Assembly (NCBI GenBank): GCA_023242925.1
Contig: CP096134.1
Coordinates: forward strand, 372,001-436,000
Reading direction: 5' to 3'
Length of the DNA: 64,000 nucleotides
DNA from: Hyphomonadaceae bacterium JAD_PAG50586_4
Lineage (GTDB): Bacteria; Pseudomonadota; Alphaproteobacteria; Caulobacterales; Aquidulcibacteraceae
The notes under the pieces were generated by a model. That model searched no databases, was not told the origin of the DNA, and was given only the letters and a program-made list of their open reading frames with translations. The first letter of the stretch is position 1, and every line of letters starts with the position of its first letter. A program made the translations under genes and the position numbers. This document shows, piece by piece, positions 26,255 through 37,319 of the stretch.

Positions 26255-27990
26255 GACGCGACGCCGTCGAGGGGCCGAATGGTGACGACGTTGAACATGC
26301 CCGAGTGCATGTGCATCAGCATGTGGCAGTGGAACGCCCAATCGCCGGGAGCGTCGGCCGTGAGGTCGAAAGACAAGCGTCCACCTGGGGCGACGTTCAC
26401 GGTGTGCTTCAAGGGCTGATTGCCCGCATGTCCGTTGACGAGTTCGAAGAAGTGTCCGTGTAGATGAATCGGGTGCTGCATCATCGTGTCGTTCACGAGG
26501 GTGACGCGAACACGCTCGTCTCGCTCGAAGCGGATTGGTTCGACGATCTCGCTGAAGCGACGCCCGTCAAAACCCCACATGAAACGTTCCATGTTGCCGG
26601 TGAGGTGGATCTCCAGCGTGCGCGAGGGCGGGCGCGTGTCGGTGTTTGGATTGAGCGCGACGAGATCGGTATAAACGAGCACGCGGTGGGGTTCGTTCTC
26701 CAGTCCAAGCGGACGCTCGGCCAAGCGGTTCTCCGGCATCGGCGAAATGGTTTGGACGCCGACGCCTACCGCCATGGTAGGCGGTGCAAGCGAACGATCA
26801 CGCATGTTCATGGCGCCGTGATCCATAGAGCCGTGATCCATGCCCTCCATGCTCATGCCGCCCATGTCCATGCCCCCCATATCCATGCCCATGTCGCGCA
26901 TGGTCAGATTTGGGACTTGGCGTAGTGGGGGAATTTCCGCATTCATGCCGAGCCGCGGCGCAATCGTGGCGAGGCCCATGCCGGAGCGATCTACGGCTTC
27001 GGAAACGATCGTGTAGGCGCGATCTTCGCGCGGGGAGACGATAACGTCGTATGTTTCCGCGATCGCGATCTGGAATTCATCTGTCTCGACGGGGCGAACG
27101 TTTTCGCCGTCGGCTTGCACAACGGTCATGGCCAAGCCTGGGATGCGAACGTTGAAGTTCGTCATCGCCGAGGCGTTGATTATTCGGAGGCGAACGCGCT
27201 CGCCCGGTTCAAACAAGCCAGTCCAATTGTCGTCCGGCCCATGTCCGTTCACGAGGTACGTGTAGGTCGAGCCGGTGACGTCGGAGATGTCGCGCGGGTC
27301 CATGCGCATCTGCGCCCACATGCGCCGCTCTTCCGCGCTCATGCGGTCCTCGCCGGAGAGAAGTCCGGCGACAGTCGTGCGCTGTTGATTGAAATAGCCT
27401 GGACTTGCTTTGAGCCGGCGCAGGATTTCGTGCGGATGCACGAAGCTCCAGTCAGAAAGCACAATCACATGCTCGCGGTCGTATGCGACAGGATCGGCGC
27501 CGGCAGGATCGATAATCAGCGGACCGAAATGGCCCATCGCTTCCTGCAGCCCTGAATGGCTGTGATACCAATAGGTGCCCGCTTGGCGGACAGGAAAGTC
27601 GTAGACGAAGGTTTCGCTTGGGCGGATGCCGGGAAAGCTGATGCCGGGAACGCCGTCCATTTGGAATGGCAGGAGGATTCCGTGCCAGTGAATGGAGGTG
27701 TCTTCGTCCAGCGTGTTGGTGACGGAAATGCGCGCGCGTTGGCCTTCACGAAGGCGAAGCAGCGGCGCCGGCAGCGTCCCGTTGACGGTTACAGCGTGTC
27801 CTGTGCGGTCGCCGATGCTGAATGGTGAGTGACCGACAGTGAGCGCAATGTCCGGTCCGGCGAGAGTGGCGAGTGTCGGCGCGATGCCACGCGATCCGGT
27901 TTGGGCCCAGGCGGGGAACAGGGCTTGGGCGCCTGCAATCCCGGCGCCGCTGGCGATCGCTTTCAATAATGTCCGGCGCTGTAGCGACAC
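26251..27990 (-). CDS. copA: CopA/PcoA-type multicopper oxidase
   Basis: A 579-residue periplasmic Cu(I) oxidase. GTG 27990 follows an AAGGAG ribosome site and opens a twin-arginine signal (QRRTLLKAIAS...FPAWA). Copper ligands are visible in IHWHG, WYHSHSG, HPIHLHGHFF and HCHMLMHMHSGM. A Met/Gly/His-rich insert near residue 370 (repeats of GMDMGG and DHGSMDHG) would collect Cu(I). It is the first gene of a seven-gene string copA-copB-copC2-copC-copD-PepSY-cyclase, driven by the CueR-type promoter about 30 bp upstream. Confidence 0.93.
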   Translation of the reverse strand: MSLQRRTLLKAIASGAGIAGAQALFPAWAQTGSRGIAPTLATLAGPDIALTVGHSPFSIGDRTGHAVTVNGTLPAPLLRLREGQRARISVTNTLDEDTSIHWHGILLPFQMDGVPGISFPGIRPSETFVYDFPVRQAGTYWYHSHSGLQEAMGHFGPLIIDPAGADPVAYDREHVIVLSDWSFVHPHEILRRLKASPGYFNQQRTTVAGLLSGEDRMSAEERRMWAQMRMDPRDISDVTGSTYTYLVNGHGPDDNWTGLFEPGERVRLRIINASAMTNFNVRIPGLAMTVVQADGENVRPVETDEFQIAIAETYDVIVSPREDRAYTIVSEAVDRSGMGLATIAPRLGMNAEIPPLRQVPNLTMRDMGMDMGGMDMGGMSMEGMDHGSMDHGAMNMRDRSLAPPTMAVGVGVQTISPMPENRLAERPLGLENEPHRVLVYTDLVALNPNTDTRPPSRTLEIHLTGNMERFMWGFDGRRFSEIVEPIRFERDERVRVTLVNDTMMQHPIHLHGHFFELVNGHAGNQPLKHTVNVAPGGRLSFDLTADAPGDWAFHCHMLMHMHSGMFNVVTIRPLDGVAS

Positions 27991-28015
27991 GATGATCTCC
28001 TTGCCGAGGCGGATG

Positions 28016-28046
28016 GTTCTGCACCTTCCCATCGCTGGAAGGTCAA
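28016..28046 (-). promoter_or_regulatory. CueR-type operator/promoter of the copA operon
   Basis: On the minus strand TTGACC (28046-28041) is followed after 19 bp by CAGAAC. The spacer holds the dyad ACCTTCCAG-N3-TGGGAAGGT (28043-28023). The 19-bp spacer and dyad are the hallmark of MerR-family activation. It nearly matches the box at 30262-30282 beside cueR. Confidence 0.85.
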
Positions 28047-28122
28047 GCCCCGGTGGGGTCATCTCGAATACGCATGAGGTCAGCCAATCCCTCATGTCCG
28101 CCCGATACTAGGCGCAGGCTGT

Positions 28123-28680
28123 TCAGTGAGTTCCTAACGCCTCTGCGAGGGCGCGCTTGGCACGGTAGATGCGCACCTCGACCGCTTTGGCGGTAATCCC
28201 CAGTGCTTCGCCGATCTCCCGATAGGCCATCTCTTCGGTGAGCGAGAGAAGCAATGGCTCCTTAAGGCCCGGAGGAAGCGCGGCGATGGCGCTGTCCAAG
28301 CGGGCCAACTCGTCTTCGTGATCGCTCCCAGTGGGGATTGGTTGTGCAATCTCCAAGCCCGGACGATTGATGTCCTCAGCCCTATAGAAGAACTGACGCA
28401 CGGCGCGGCGACGCCGCCAGTCGCGGCATTTGTTAATGGCGATACGCTTCAGCCAAACTCCAAATGGGCGCCGGCGATCATAGCGGGCGAGCGCGTGCCA
28501 CGCCGCCACAAAAGCTTCTTGCACCAGGTCATATGCCTCGCTGGCGTCGCCGACATAGCCTCGTACGAAGCGATAGAGGCCGTCCTTGTGTCGGCGCATG
28601 AGTTGCGTGAACGCGCGTTGATCCCCAGCCAGAACGCCCGCCACGAGCGCGGCGTCGTCGCGCTCGTCTGGGCTGGTCAT
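28123..28680 (-). CDS. ECF sigma factor, CnrH-like
   Basis: A 185-residue sigma factor. Region 2 (YLVQEAFVAAWHALARYD-like helix, GVWLKRIAINKCRDWRRRR) and region 4 (LPPGLKEPLLLSLTEEMAYREIGEALGITAKAVEVRIYRAKRAL) are complete. ATG 28680 overlaps the stop of the sensor gene. The order anti-sigma, sensor, sigma is that of cnrYXH. It probably activates neighbouring metal genes and its own operon. The target promoters are not established. Confidence 0.87.
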   Translation of the reverse strand: MTSPDERDDAALVAGVLAGDQRAFTQLMRRHKDGLYRFVRGYVGDASEAYDLVQEAFVAAWHALARYDRRRPFGVWLKRIAINKCRDWRRRRAVRQFFYRAEDINRPGLEIAQPIPTGSDHEDELARLDSAIAALPPGLKEPLLLSLTEEMAYREIGEALGITAKAVEVRIYRAKRALAEALGTH

Positions 28681-29120
28681 TGCTGTTCTGGCGTGAGCGC
28701 ATCCACAACAGTCGTATCGAAGATGGCTTGCTGCTCGGGTGTCAGAACTTCGCGCATTGCGAAGACATGTTGGATCGTTTCTGACTGAAGCTCGCCCATC
28801 GCGTGGTGGAAGCGCTCTACGGCTGCAGTCACGCGCGGCCCGTAGCCGTGCTCTTCACGGATCGCCGCTGCGAGCTCCGCATTAGCCGCTTGCATTTCAA
28901 TCTCTAAAGCGCGCCGGCGCGTAGCGAACTCAGACTCGATGATTTCGATACGCGCGGTCTGGTCCGCTGTGAGACTAAGCCGTTCGTGGACAACCTCATG
29001 CAGGCCAGGGCGGCCTTGATGCAGGGCGTGCATGCCGGTCATGCCGACCCAGACGCCGCCAACGCCCGCGAGAAAGGCCACGAGCGCAGTGGCGGCGAGC
29101 CCCCGCCAGGAAAGCTTCAC
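28677..29120 (-). CDS. CnrX-like periplasmic metal sensor
   Basis: A 147-residue membrane-anchored periplasmic protein: one N-terminal helix (LAATALVAFLAGVGGVWVGM) and an all-helical sensor domain. The metal ligands known in CnrX are matched in place: His41-x3-His45 (HEVVH), Glu62, and His118-x3-Met122 (HVFAM). It would bind the divalent or copper ion and release the CnrY-like anti-sigma. GTG 29120 overlaps the anti-sigma stop. Confidence 0.83.
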   Translation of the reverse strand: MKLSWRGLAATALVAFLAGVGGVWVGMTGMHALHQGRPGLHEVVHERLSLTADQTARIEIIESEFATRRRALEIEMQAANAELAAAIREEHGYGPRVTAAVERFHHAMGELQSETIQHVFAMREVLTPEQQAIFDTTVVDALTPEQQ

Positions 29121-29392
29121 TGGCCACCTTCAAGCAGGGTCGAAGGGGCGTAGGCCGAGTGCGTTGCGAACGGAGAGACTTCCGGCTCCGCGGTTGCGCT
29201 CGCTGCTCCGCCAGCGATGACCCCGATGGTCATTACCGAAGCAACCAGAGCCGCGCGAAAGCCAAGAACGCCGGACGCCGAGGTGTGTTCTTCGACGCTG
29301 AGCCGCGCCCACACCTGCGGCTCGATCTGACTTAGATCGGCGCCAACATCGCGTCCTGACCAAGCCGTCAGCATTTTATCGAGATCGGACAT
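29117..29392 (-). CDS. CnrY-like membrane anti-sigma factor
   Basis: A 91-residue protein: a cytoplasmic segment of about 50 residues (MSDLDKMLTAWSGRDVGADLSQIEPQVWARL) able to wrap a sigma factor, one membrane helix (ALVASVMTIGVIAGGAASATA), and a short periplasmic tail. It is the first gene of a three-gene overlapping operon (Y-X-H). ATG 29392 is chosen because the open frame upstream has no ribosome site. Sequence similarity to CnrY is only in layout, so position is the main evidence. Confidence 0.72.
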   Translation of the reverse strand: MSDLDKMLTAWSGRDVGADLSQIEPQVWARLSVEEHTSASGVLGFRAALVASVMTIGVIAGGAASATAEPEVSPFATHSAYAPSTLLEGGQ

Positions 29393-29532
29393 GAACTCCT
29401 CGGGGCTACGCCTCGCAGCACAATTACGCGCCTTCTTTTGATTTCCCTCAAGGTTCCCCGCGCCACGAGGGATTTCTTCGGTGGTTGCGTATCTTTGCTG
29501 ATTGCAGCGCAAAGCTGCCCAGGAGAATCACA

Positions 29533-29805
29533 ATGCGTGCTGGAATGATAGCGACGCTTTTGTCGGCGGCGGCTCTCGGTGGTTGTGCCACGGCCCAGGG
29601 CGCGCAGCACCAGACCATGAGCCATGAAGAGATGATGCGGCATTGCCAAATGATGGAGCAGCATCAGGCTGAGGGCGGTCACGACCCCGCAGAGCATGAT
29701 CCCGCTCAACATGGCGGCATGAGCCACGAAGAAATGATGCGGCACTGTGCGGAGATGCGTGGGCAACAGACCGGCGAACAGCCACCCGCCTCTGACCCTC
29801 ACTGA
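29533..29805 (+). CDS. Met/His-rich lipoprotein, probable copper binder
   Basis: A 90-residue lipoprotein. The signal (MIATLLSAAALGGC) ends in a lipobox with Cys at LGGC. The mature part is built on two copies of MSHEEMMRHC separated by a His/Asp/Gly-rich linker, giving many Met, His and Cys ligands. It starts at ATG 29533, shortly after an AGGAG ribosome site. Divergent from the CnrY-like gene and convergent with cueR, it probably buffers periplasmic copper. No named family is recognised. Confidence 0.75.
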   Translation: MRAGMIATLLSAAALGGCATAQGAQHQTMSHEEMMRHCQMMEQHQAEGGHDPAEHDPAQHGGMSHEEMMRHCAEMRGQQTGEQPPASDPH

Positions 29806-29811
29806 CATGCG

Positions 29812-30234
29812 TTAGCGGCGCTTTGCGGGGCGTACCGTCGTCCTTCGCGGCGCCGCCAGGTCGTCCAGAATTGGACAGTCTGATCGCTCGTCTCCGTGAC
29901 AGTGCTGCGCCAGTCCACGAAGTGTCTTCATCACCGCACGCATTTCACGGATACGGCGCTCAAGGTCTGCGATATGGGCTTCGGCAAGACGCTTCACTTC
30001 GCGTGACGGCCGCTTCTTATCGCTCCAAAGGGCGAGCAGCGTGGAAACTTCTTCAAGCGAAAAACCCAGGTCGCGTGTGCGGCGGACGAACTGAAGGAGC
30101 GCTACTTCTTGGTCGCCGAAGTCGCGATAGCCGTTTGTTCGCCGAGCCGCAGAAGGCAGCAATCCGACGCCTTCATAATAGCGGATCATCTTCGCCGAGA
30201 CGCCCGACCGCTCTGAAGCTTCACCTATGTTCAT
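29812..30234 (-). CDS. cueR: CueR-type MerR copper-responsive regulator
   Basis: A 140-residue MerR protein. It has the N-terminal winged helix (MNIGEASERSGVSAKMIRYYEGVGLLP), a dimerisation helix, and the Cu(I) loop C-x7-C (CHGDERSDC) that distinguishes CueR. The divergent operator at 30262-30282 matches that before copA, so it should activate both operons on copper stress. Confidence 0.93.
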   Translation of the reverse strand: MNIGEASERSGVSAKMIRYYEGVGLLPSAARRTNGYRDFGDQEVALLQFVRRTRDLGFSLEEVSTLLALWSDKKRPSREVKRLAEAHIADLERRIREMRAVMKTLRGLAQHCHGDERSDCPILDDLAAPRRTTVRPAKRR

Positions 30235-30258
30235 AAGAACGGGCCCGATTTTTTTCTG

Positions 30259-30289
30259 TTGACCTTCCCATTGTGGGAAGGTGCAGGCT
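30259..30289 (+). promoter_or_regulatory. CueR-type operator/promoter of the SRPBCC-ATPase operon
   Basis: TTGACC at 30259-30264 and CAGGCT at 30284-30289 are separated by 19 bp holding the perfect dyad ACCTTCCCA-N3-TGGGAAGGT (30262-30282). It lies between cueR and the plus-strand operon and is the better of the two CueR boxes in the window. Confidence 0.9.
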
Positions 30290-30308
30290 GACTTTCAAGC
30301 AAGAAGCC

Positions 30309-30797
30309 ATGTCATACGCTCATCACACCGAAGCCAGGGTCAACGTTTCCGCCGCAGCAGCGGACGTGTTCGCCTTTTTGGACGACCAAGAAGCGCTCGG
30401 TGCGCACATGACTCAAAGCTCCGCGATGATGGCCGGCGGGCGAATGATCTACGAACTCGATGAGGGTAGGGGTCGCGCTGTCGGCTCCATCATACGCATG
30501 CGCGGCGAGATGTTAGGATTGACGCTTCGCGTCGAAGAAGTTGTTACGGAGCGCGTGCCGCCGAAGCGCAAAGTCCTTGAAACGCGCGGCGATCAAAACA
30601 TGTTGGTGATCAAGGCTTATCGCTTGGGCTTTGAGATCGATGCTGCGGGCGATGGAACCGCCGTTTGCGTCTTTATCGACTACGACTTGCCGCCTGGATT
30701 TCTCGCGATCTTCGCGAAACTTCCAGCCTACTTCTACGCTCGCTGGTGCGTCACGGGAATGGCCGACGCGGCCGTGGAGCGTTTTCACGCAACCTAG
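30309..30797 (+). CDS. SRPBCC-family protein in the copper ATPase operon
   Basis: A 162-residue protein. The N-terminus (HTEARVNVSAAAADVFAFLDDQEALGAHM) and strands such as SIIRMRGEMLGLTLRVEEVVTERVPPKRKVLET match the START/SRPBCC fold, with a C-terminal helix. Its ligand is unknown. It is the first gene after the CueR promoter, 17 bp before the ATPase, so it is copper-induced by context. ATG 30309 fits better than the upstream start, which lies in the promoter. Confidence 0.75.
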   Translation: MSYAHHTEARVNVSAAAADVFAFLDDQEALGAHMTQSSAMMAGGRMIYELDEGRGRAVGSIIRMRGEMLGLTLRVEEVVTERVPPKRKVLETRGDQNMLVIKAYRLGFEIDAAGDGTAVCVFIDYDLPPGFLAIFAKLPAYFYARWCVTGMADAAVERFHAT

Positions 30798-30814
30798 AAG
30801 AACTAGAGCAAACG

Positions 30815-33212
<2,398 letters not shown>

Positions 33213-33227
33213 CGCCGGTTGTGGGTG

Positions 33228-33258
33228 GGGAGGGCGGTCTCTTTGTGGCCGCCCTCCC
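33228..33258 (+). terminator. 10-bp hairpin after the copper ATPase
   Basis: GGGAGGGCGG (33228-33237) pairs perfectly with CCGCCCTCCC (33249-33258), 16 bp after the ATPase stop. No T tract follows, so it may be a weak or processing terminator. Confidence 0.5.
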
Positions 33259-33504
33259 GTATTGCCCGGGCGTTTTGGCTATAAGATCGCGCGATGGATA
33301 CGGGTGGCGACCGGCCAAATTGCGTACTGGGAAGGCGGCAGCCTTGGTGCGATTGACTGGTTCCGGCGCGTTCCGGACCTTCGCGCTTGAGCGCGCGGGC
33401 GCCTGCTTGAAGGCGCGATCTCACCTAAGACGCCGCTCGTGTATTTTGAGCTGGTGCTTTAAGCACGCAGCGTATCTCACATCGCAGAGTTCCAGAGACT
33501 TCCG

Positions 33505-34785
33505 ATGACTGACGCTCCAATGGCGCCCGCGCCTGACCGGCTCGCAGCCGCAGCGCTCAACCGCGAATGTTTTTGCGTGACCTTGAATCAAGTCGCGCTG
33601 AGCGAGGCCCTACGCAATGCATCCGGCGACGCTGCCTTCGCAGACCTCATCGCCCAACGGCCGCACCTCTATTCGCACGCTCCGGTGTTTCTGCCCAAGA
33701 GCGACGCAGGCGCGATGCAAGCGATCGTCGCCGCGCTTGAAGCAGCGGCGCAGCTTTCGAGATATCAGGCCGCCGCTATGGCTTGGGCGCCGCAGACCGC
33801 TGCGCGTGACTTTGGCCCGCGCGGCGTATTCATGGGTTACGATTTCCACCTTGGCGAAGATGGCCCCAAGCTCATTGAGATCAACACCAATGCGGGCGGC
33901 GCCTTCTTCAACGCGTTCCTGGCCGGCGCCCAGATCGCCTGTTGCGCCGAAGTCGAGCGTGCGCTTGCAAGGGAGGCGCTTGCCGCCTTCGAACCCTCGG
34001 TCGCCGCTATGTTCGAAGCGGAGTGGCGCACTCAACGGCGCAGTGAACAATTGCGGACGATCGCCATCGTCGATGACGCGCCGGAACAACAGTATCTCTA
34101 TCCCGAGTTCATCCTCGCCAAAACACTGCTGGAGCGTCACGGCTACGAGGCTCTCATCGTCGATGCACGTGAGCTTCGCTATGAGCGCGGCGTCCTTCAA
34201 GCCGCGGGTCGCGGAATCGACTCGGTTTACAGTCGCCTGGTCGACTTCGCGCTCGCTGCGCCGGAGCATGCGGCGCTTCGGGCAGCCTATCTCGATGGCG
34301 CCGTCGTGCTCACGCCCAATCCGCGCAACCACGCGCTCCACGCCGACAAGCGCAACCTGACGCTGCTTTCCGATCAAGCGGTGCTGCGTGAATGGGGCCT
34401 CGCGGAGGACCACGCACGGGTCCTCAGCGGTGTGCCGCGCGCGAAGCGCATCACCGAGGCAAATGCCTCGGAGCTTTGGTCAGAGCGCAAGCGCTATTTC
34501 TTCAAGCCCGCGGGCGGCCACGGCGGCAAAGCGGTTTATCGAGGCGACAAGCTGACCAAGGGGGCATGGGCGGCGATTCTGAGCGGCGACTACATTGCTC
34601 AGGAGTTTGCCCCGCCCAGTGAGCGTACGATTCTGCTCGGCGGCGAGCGCGTGCAGCGAAAGCTCGATGTGCGTCTCTATACCTATGGTGGCGAAGTATT
34701 GCTCGCGGTCGCTCGTCTCTATCAGGGCCAGACCACGAATTTCCGCACGCCGGGCGGCGGTTTCGCGCCGGTGTTTTTCGTCTGA
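33505..34785 (+). CDS. ATP-grasp-like protein downstream of the copper ATPase
   Basis: A 426-residue protein. The C-terminal half resembles an ATP-grasp fold: RYFFKPAGGHGGKAVYRGDKL, DYIAQEFAPP and KLDVRLYTYGGEVLLAVARLYQGQTTNFRTPGGGFAPV. The N-terminal part (FMGYDFHLGEDGPKLIEINTNAGGAFFNA) carries a second acidic loop like that in glutathionylspermidine-synthetase relatives. It would ligate a carboxylate to an amine or thiol. A metal-chelating peptide product is conceivable but unsupported. About 290 bp of mostly featureless sequence separates it from the ATPase. Confidence 0.65.
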   Translation: MTDAPMAPAPDRLAAAALNRECFCVTLNQVALSEALRNASGDAAFADLIAQRPHLYSHAPVFLPKSDAGAMQAIVAALEAAAQLSRYQAAAMAWAPQTAARDFGPRGVFMGYDFHLGEDGPKLIEINTNAGGAFFNAFLAGAQIACCAEVERALAREALAAFEPSVAAMFEAEWRTQRRSEQLRTIAIVDDAPEQQYLYPEFILAKTLLERHGYEALIVDARELRYERGVLQAAGRGIDSVYSRLVDFALAAPEHAALRAAYLDGAVVLTPNPRNHALHADKRNLTLLSDQAVLREWGLAEDHARVLSGVPRAKRITEANASELWSERKRYFFKPAGGHGGKAVYRGDKLTKGAWAAILSGDYIAQEFAPPSERTILLGGERVQRKLDVRLYTYGGEVLLAVARLYQGQTTNFRTPGGGFAPVFFV

Positions 34786-34969
34786 ACGCGGTGCGGCGTG
34801 GCGCCTCGTCGGCCAATCTAGATGGTTGAACGTATGAATCGACCGGGCGGTGCAGGCACGAACGTGTCTATCGACCGATAGCGCAATGTGGATATTGAAT
34901 CCGAGCCCTGAACGATCGGGCGCCTTGTCTTCGGCAGAATGCTGAAGCCGCTCCGGTCGGGAGCGGGTC

Positions 34970-36883
34970 GTGCGAATCATAAGTGCGATTGCATTCGGCG
35001 CATTGATTGGTTTGAGCGGCCTCGTCCTCTCAACCCAAATCGTCGCCGCAATCTTCGCCTATCAGCCCGCGCTTGGGCGTCCGCCCATTCATATTCAGGC
35101 GACGCCGTTCTACTGGCCGTGGTCGATTTTCACTTGGTCACGTGTTGCGCGCGATACCTATCCGCGGCCTTTTGCGATCGCTGACTTCATCCTGCTCTGC
35201 AGCGCCGCCGGGGCGGTGATTGTCGTCGCTGTTATTCTCCATCCAAATGCACCGCGTGTGCGCCGGCATGGCGGCGACGGTTGGGCCAGTTTCAATGACG
35301 CGCGCGAGGCTGGCGTGCTCGCATCGTCGGGTGCGGTTCTCGGAAAACTCGATGGCGAGATTCTCGCCTATGACGGTCCGGGCCATCTCCTCCTCGTCGG
35401 CGCGTCGCGGTCAGGCAAGGGCAGGGGGCATGTCGTGCCCACGCTGCTTGCCTGGCCGCACTCGGCGCTGGTGCTTGACGTCAAGGGCGAGCTTGCGTCC
35501 GGCGATGCGCGCCACGACTTCCCGGGCGCCGCAGGGTTCCGCGAAACATTGGGCGCCGTGCTCCGTTTTGCGCCGACACGCGCCGACAGCGCGCGCTTTA
35601 ATCCGCTGTTCGAAGTGCGAAAGGGTCCGAATGAGGTGCGCGACGTGCAGAACGTCGTCGAGATCGTGGTCGATCCCGCCGGCGACGGCCGCCACGAAGA
35701 TTTCTGGGACCGTAGCGCCAAGCAGATTCTCGTCGGGCTCATTCTCCACGTGCTTTACGTTGAGCCCGATCACCGCAAGACCCTCGCTGTGGTCCGCGAC
35801 AAGCTGCGCGATCTCGATGCGCACGCGCAGCTCATGCGCATCGTGCTGCATCGCCGCAGTCCAGAAACTGGCGCGCCGGAAATTCACCCGGAAGTGCTGC
35901 ACGCGGCGGAATCCTATCTCGCGGGCGAAGAACGGATGCGCTCGGGCGTCAAGGCGACCGCGGAATCTTTCTTCGGCATCTTCGCCGATCCACTGATCGC
36001 GGCGAACACCTCGGCCTCTGACTTCCGCGTCGGCGACCTCATGTGCGACGCCAAGCCCGTCACGCTCTTTCTGCAGCCGCCACCCTCCGACGCTACTCGA
36101 CTGATGCCGCTGATGCGATTGGTGCTCAATCAGATCGCACGTTCGCTGATGGAAGATCAGGTCGCCGACGCTTCGGGGCGGCCGAAGCTGCATCAGCTCT
36201 TGATGTTGCTGGACGAGTTTCCGCAGCTTGGCCGGCTTCCGTTTTTCGAAACCGCGATGGGCGCCTTCGCGGGCTATGGCTTGAAAGCCTATCTCGTTTG
36301 CCAAAGCTTAAATCACGTGACGCGCGCCTACGGCCGCGACAGCGTGATCGTCGATAATTGTCATATCATCACATCGTTCGCGGCAGCTGATCTCGAAACA
36401 GCGAAGACCATCGCGTCGATGGCCGGTGAACGCTGGGAGGTGATCGAGAGCCAAAGCATAAACCGCCCGCGCGCTTTGATCGCGCCGCGTGGCACGACCT
36501 CGTTCCGCGAAGAACGGCGTCCGCTTCTGCTCCCCGGCGACGTGCGGCAATTGCCCAGTGACGAACAACTCATTTTCGTGGCGGGCGCAAAGCCCATCCG
36601 CTGCAAGAAGCTGAAGTTCGATGCCGAGCCGATCTTTCAGAGCCGGCTACTGCCCGCGGCGTTCGCGCGTTCGCAGCTGACGACTGCCCACGATTGGCAA
36701 GGCGTCAAACCGCTTGGACAGCTGGTGAAGGGCGCCAAGGGTTCGGTGAAAGTCGCGCCCGTGCTCGCGAATGCCGTGAACGGGCAAGGCGATCTCTTCC
36801 CCGATCTCAAAATATCTGAGCAGGCGGCCGCAGGGCTGCGCGGTCGTGCACGCGACCCAGACGTTCGCGGCACCGGGATCTGA
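34970..36883 (+). CDS. traG: conjugal coupling protein TraG/VirD4
   Basis: A 637-residue type IV coupling protein. Two N-terminal membrane helices (IISAIAFGALIGLSGLVLS; DFILLCSAAGAVIVVAVIL) precede an AAA motor with Walker A GASRSGKGRGHVVP and Walker B QLLMLLDEFPQLG. It couples the relaxase-DNA complex to the secretion channel. GTG 34970 is the start. It opens the transfer operon; the relaxase gene itself is not in the window. Confidence 0.92.
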   Translation: MRIISAIAFGALIGLSGLVLSTQIVAAIFAYQPALGRPPIHIQATPFYWPWSIFTWSRVARDTYPRPFAIADFILLCSAAGAVIVVAVILHPNAPRVRRHGGDGWASFNDAREAGVLASSGAVLGKLDGEILAYDGPGHLLLVGASRSGKGRGHVVPTLLAWPHSALVLDVKGELASGDARHDFPGAAGFRETLGAVLRFAPTRADSARFNPLFEVRKGPNEVRDVQNVVEIVVDPAGDGRHEDFWDRSAKQILVGLILHVLYVEPDHRKTLAVVRDKLRDLDAHAQLMRIVLHRRSPETGAPEIHPEVLHAAESYLAGEERMRSGVKATAESFFGIFADPLIAANTSASDFRVGDLMCDAKPVTLFLQPPPSDATRLMPLMRLVLNQIARSLMEDQVADASGRPKLHQLLMLLDEFPQLGRLPFFETAMGAFAGYGLKAYLVCQSLNHVTRAYGRDSVIVDNCHIITSFAAADLETAKTIASMAGERWEVIESQSINRPRALIAPRGTTSFREERRPLLLPGDVRQLPSDEQLIFVAGAKPIRCKKLKFDAEPIFQSRLLPAAFARSQLTTAHDWQGVKPLGQLVKGAKGSVKVAPVLANAVNGQGDLFPDLKISEQAAAGLRGRARDPDVRGTGI

Positions 36884-36890
36884 GGCGCGC

Positions 36891-37319
36891 ATGACCGGAT
36901 CAGCCACCAGCGTCTATTTGCCAAGCGACCTCCGCTCGAAGGTGCGGCGCGCGGCCGATGCGCAAGGCCGTTCCGCATCCAGCATTATCGTCGAGGCTGT
37001 GCGTGTAAAGCTCGCGCGCGGTGAAGACGGCGCCGATCCGGTCACGCTTCGGCATATCGCGCGTCTGGAAGCGCGCATCGACAAGGCGGTGCGCGACGGC
37101 ATGCTGATGAAAGAGACGCTGCTGCTCTTCGTGCGGGTCTGGCTCGAGCACAACCCGCCCGTCGACGAGCACATTGCCGACAGCGCCGCCTCCAGCGCCG
37201 CGGCGCGGTTCGAACGTTTCCTCGATCTGGTCGCCGCAAGCATAGATTCTGGCCAATCGCTCGCGCACTTCGAACCGCACCGCGTTCAGTCTGCCGAAGC
37301 GGAGAGGATTTCCGCATGA
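36891..37319 (+). CDS. ribbon-helix-helix protein of the transfer operon
   Basis: A 142-residue protein. The N-terminal RHH motif is TSVYLPSDLRSKVRRAADAQGRSASSIIVEAVRVKL. A coiled-coil-like helical tail follows. CopG-like proteins at this position between traG and trbB probably regulate transfer. It overlaps trbB by four bases. Confidence 0.78.
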   Translation: MTGSATSVYLPSDLRSKVRRAADAQGRSASSIIVEAVRVKLARGEDGADPVTLRHIARLEARIDKAVRDGMLMKETLLLFVRVWLEHNPPVDEHIADSAASSAAARFERFLDLVAASIDSGQSLAHFEPHRVQSAEAERISA

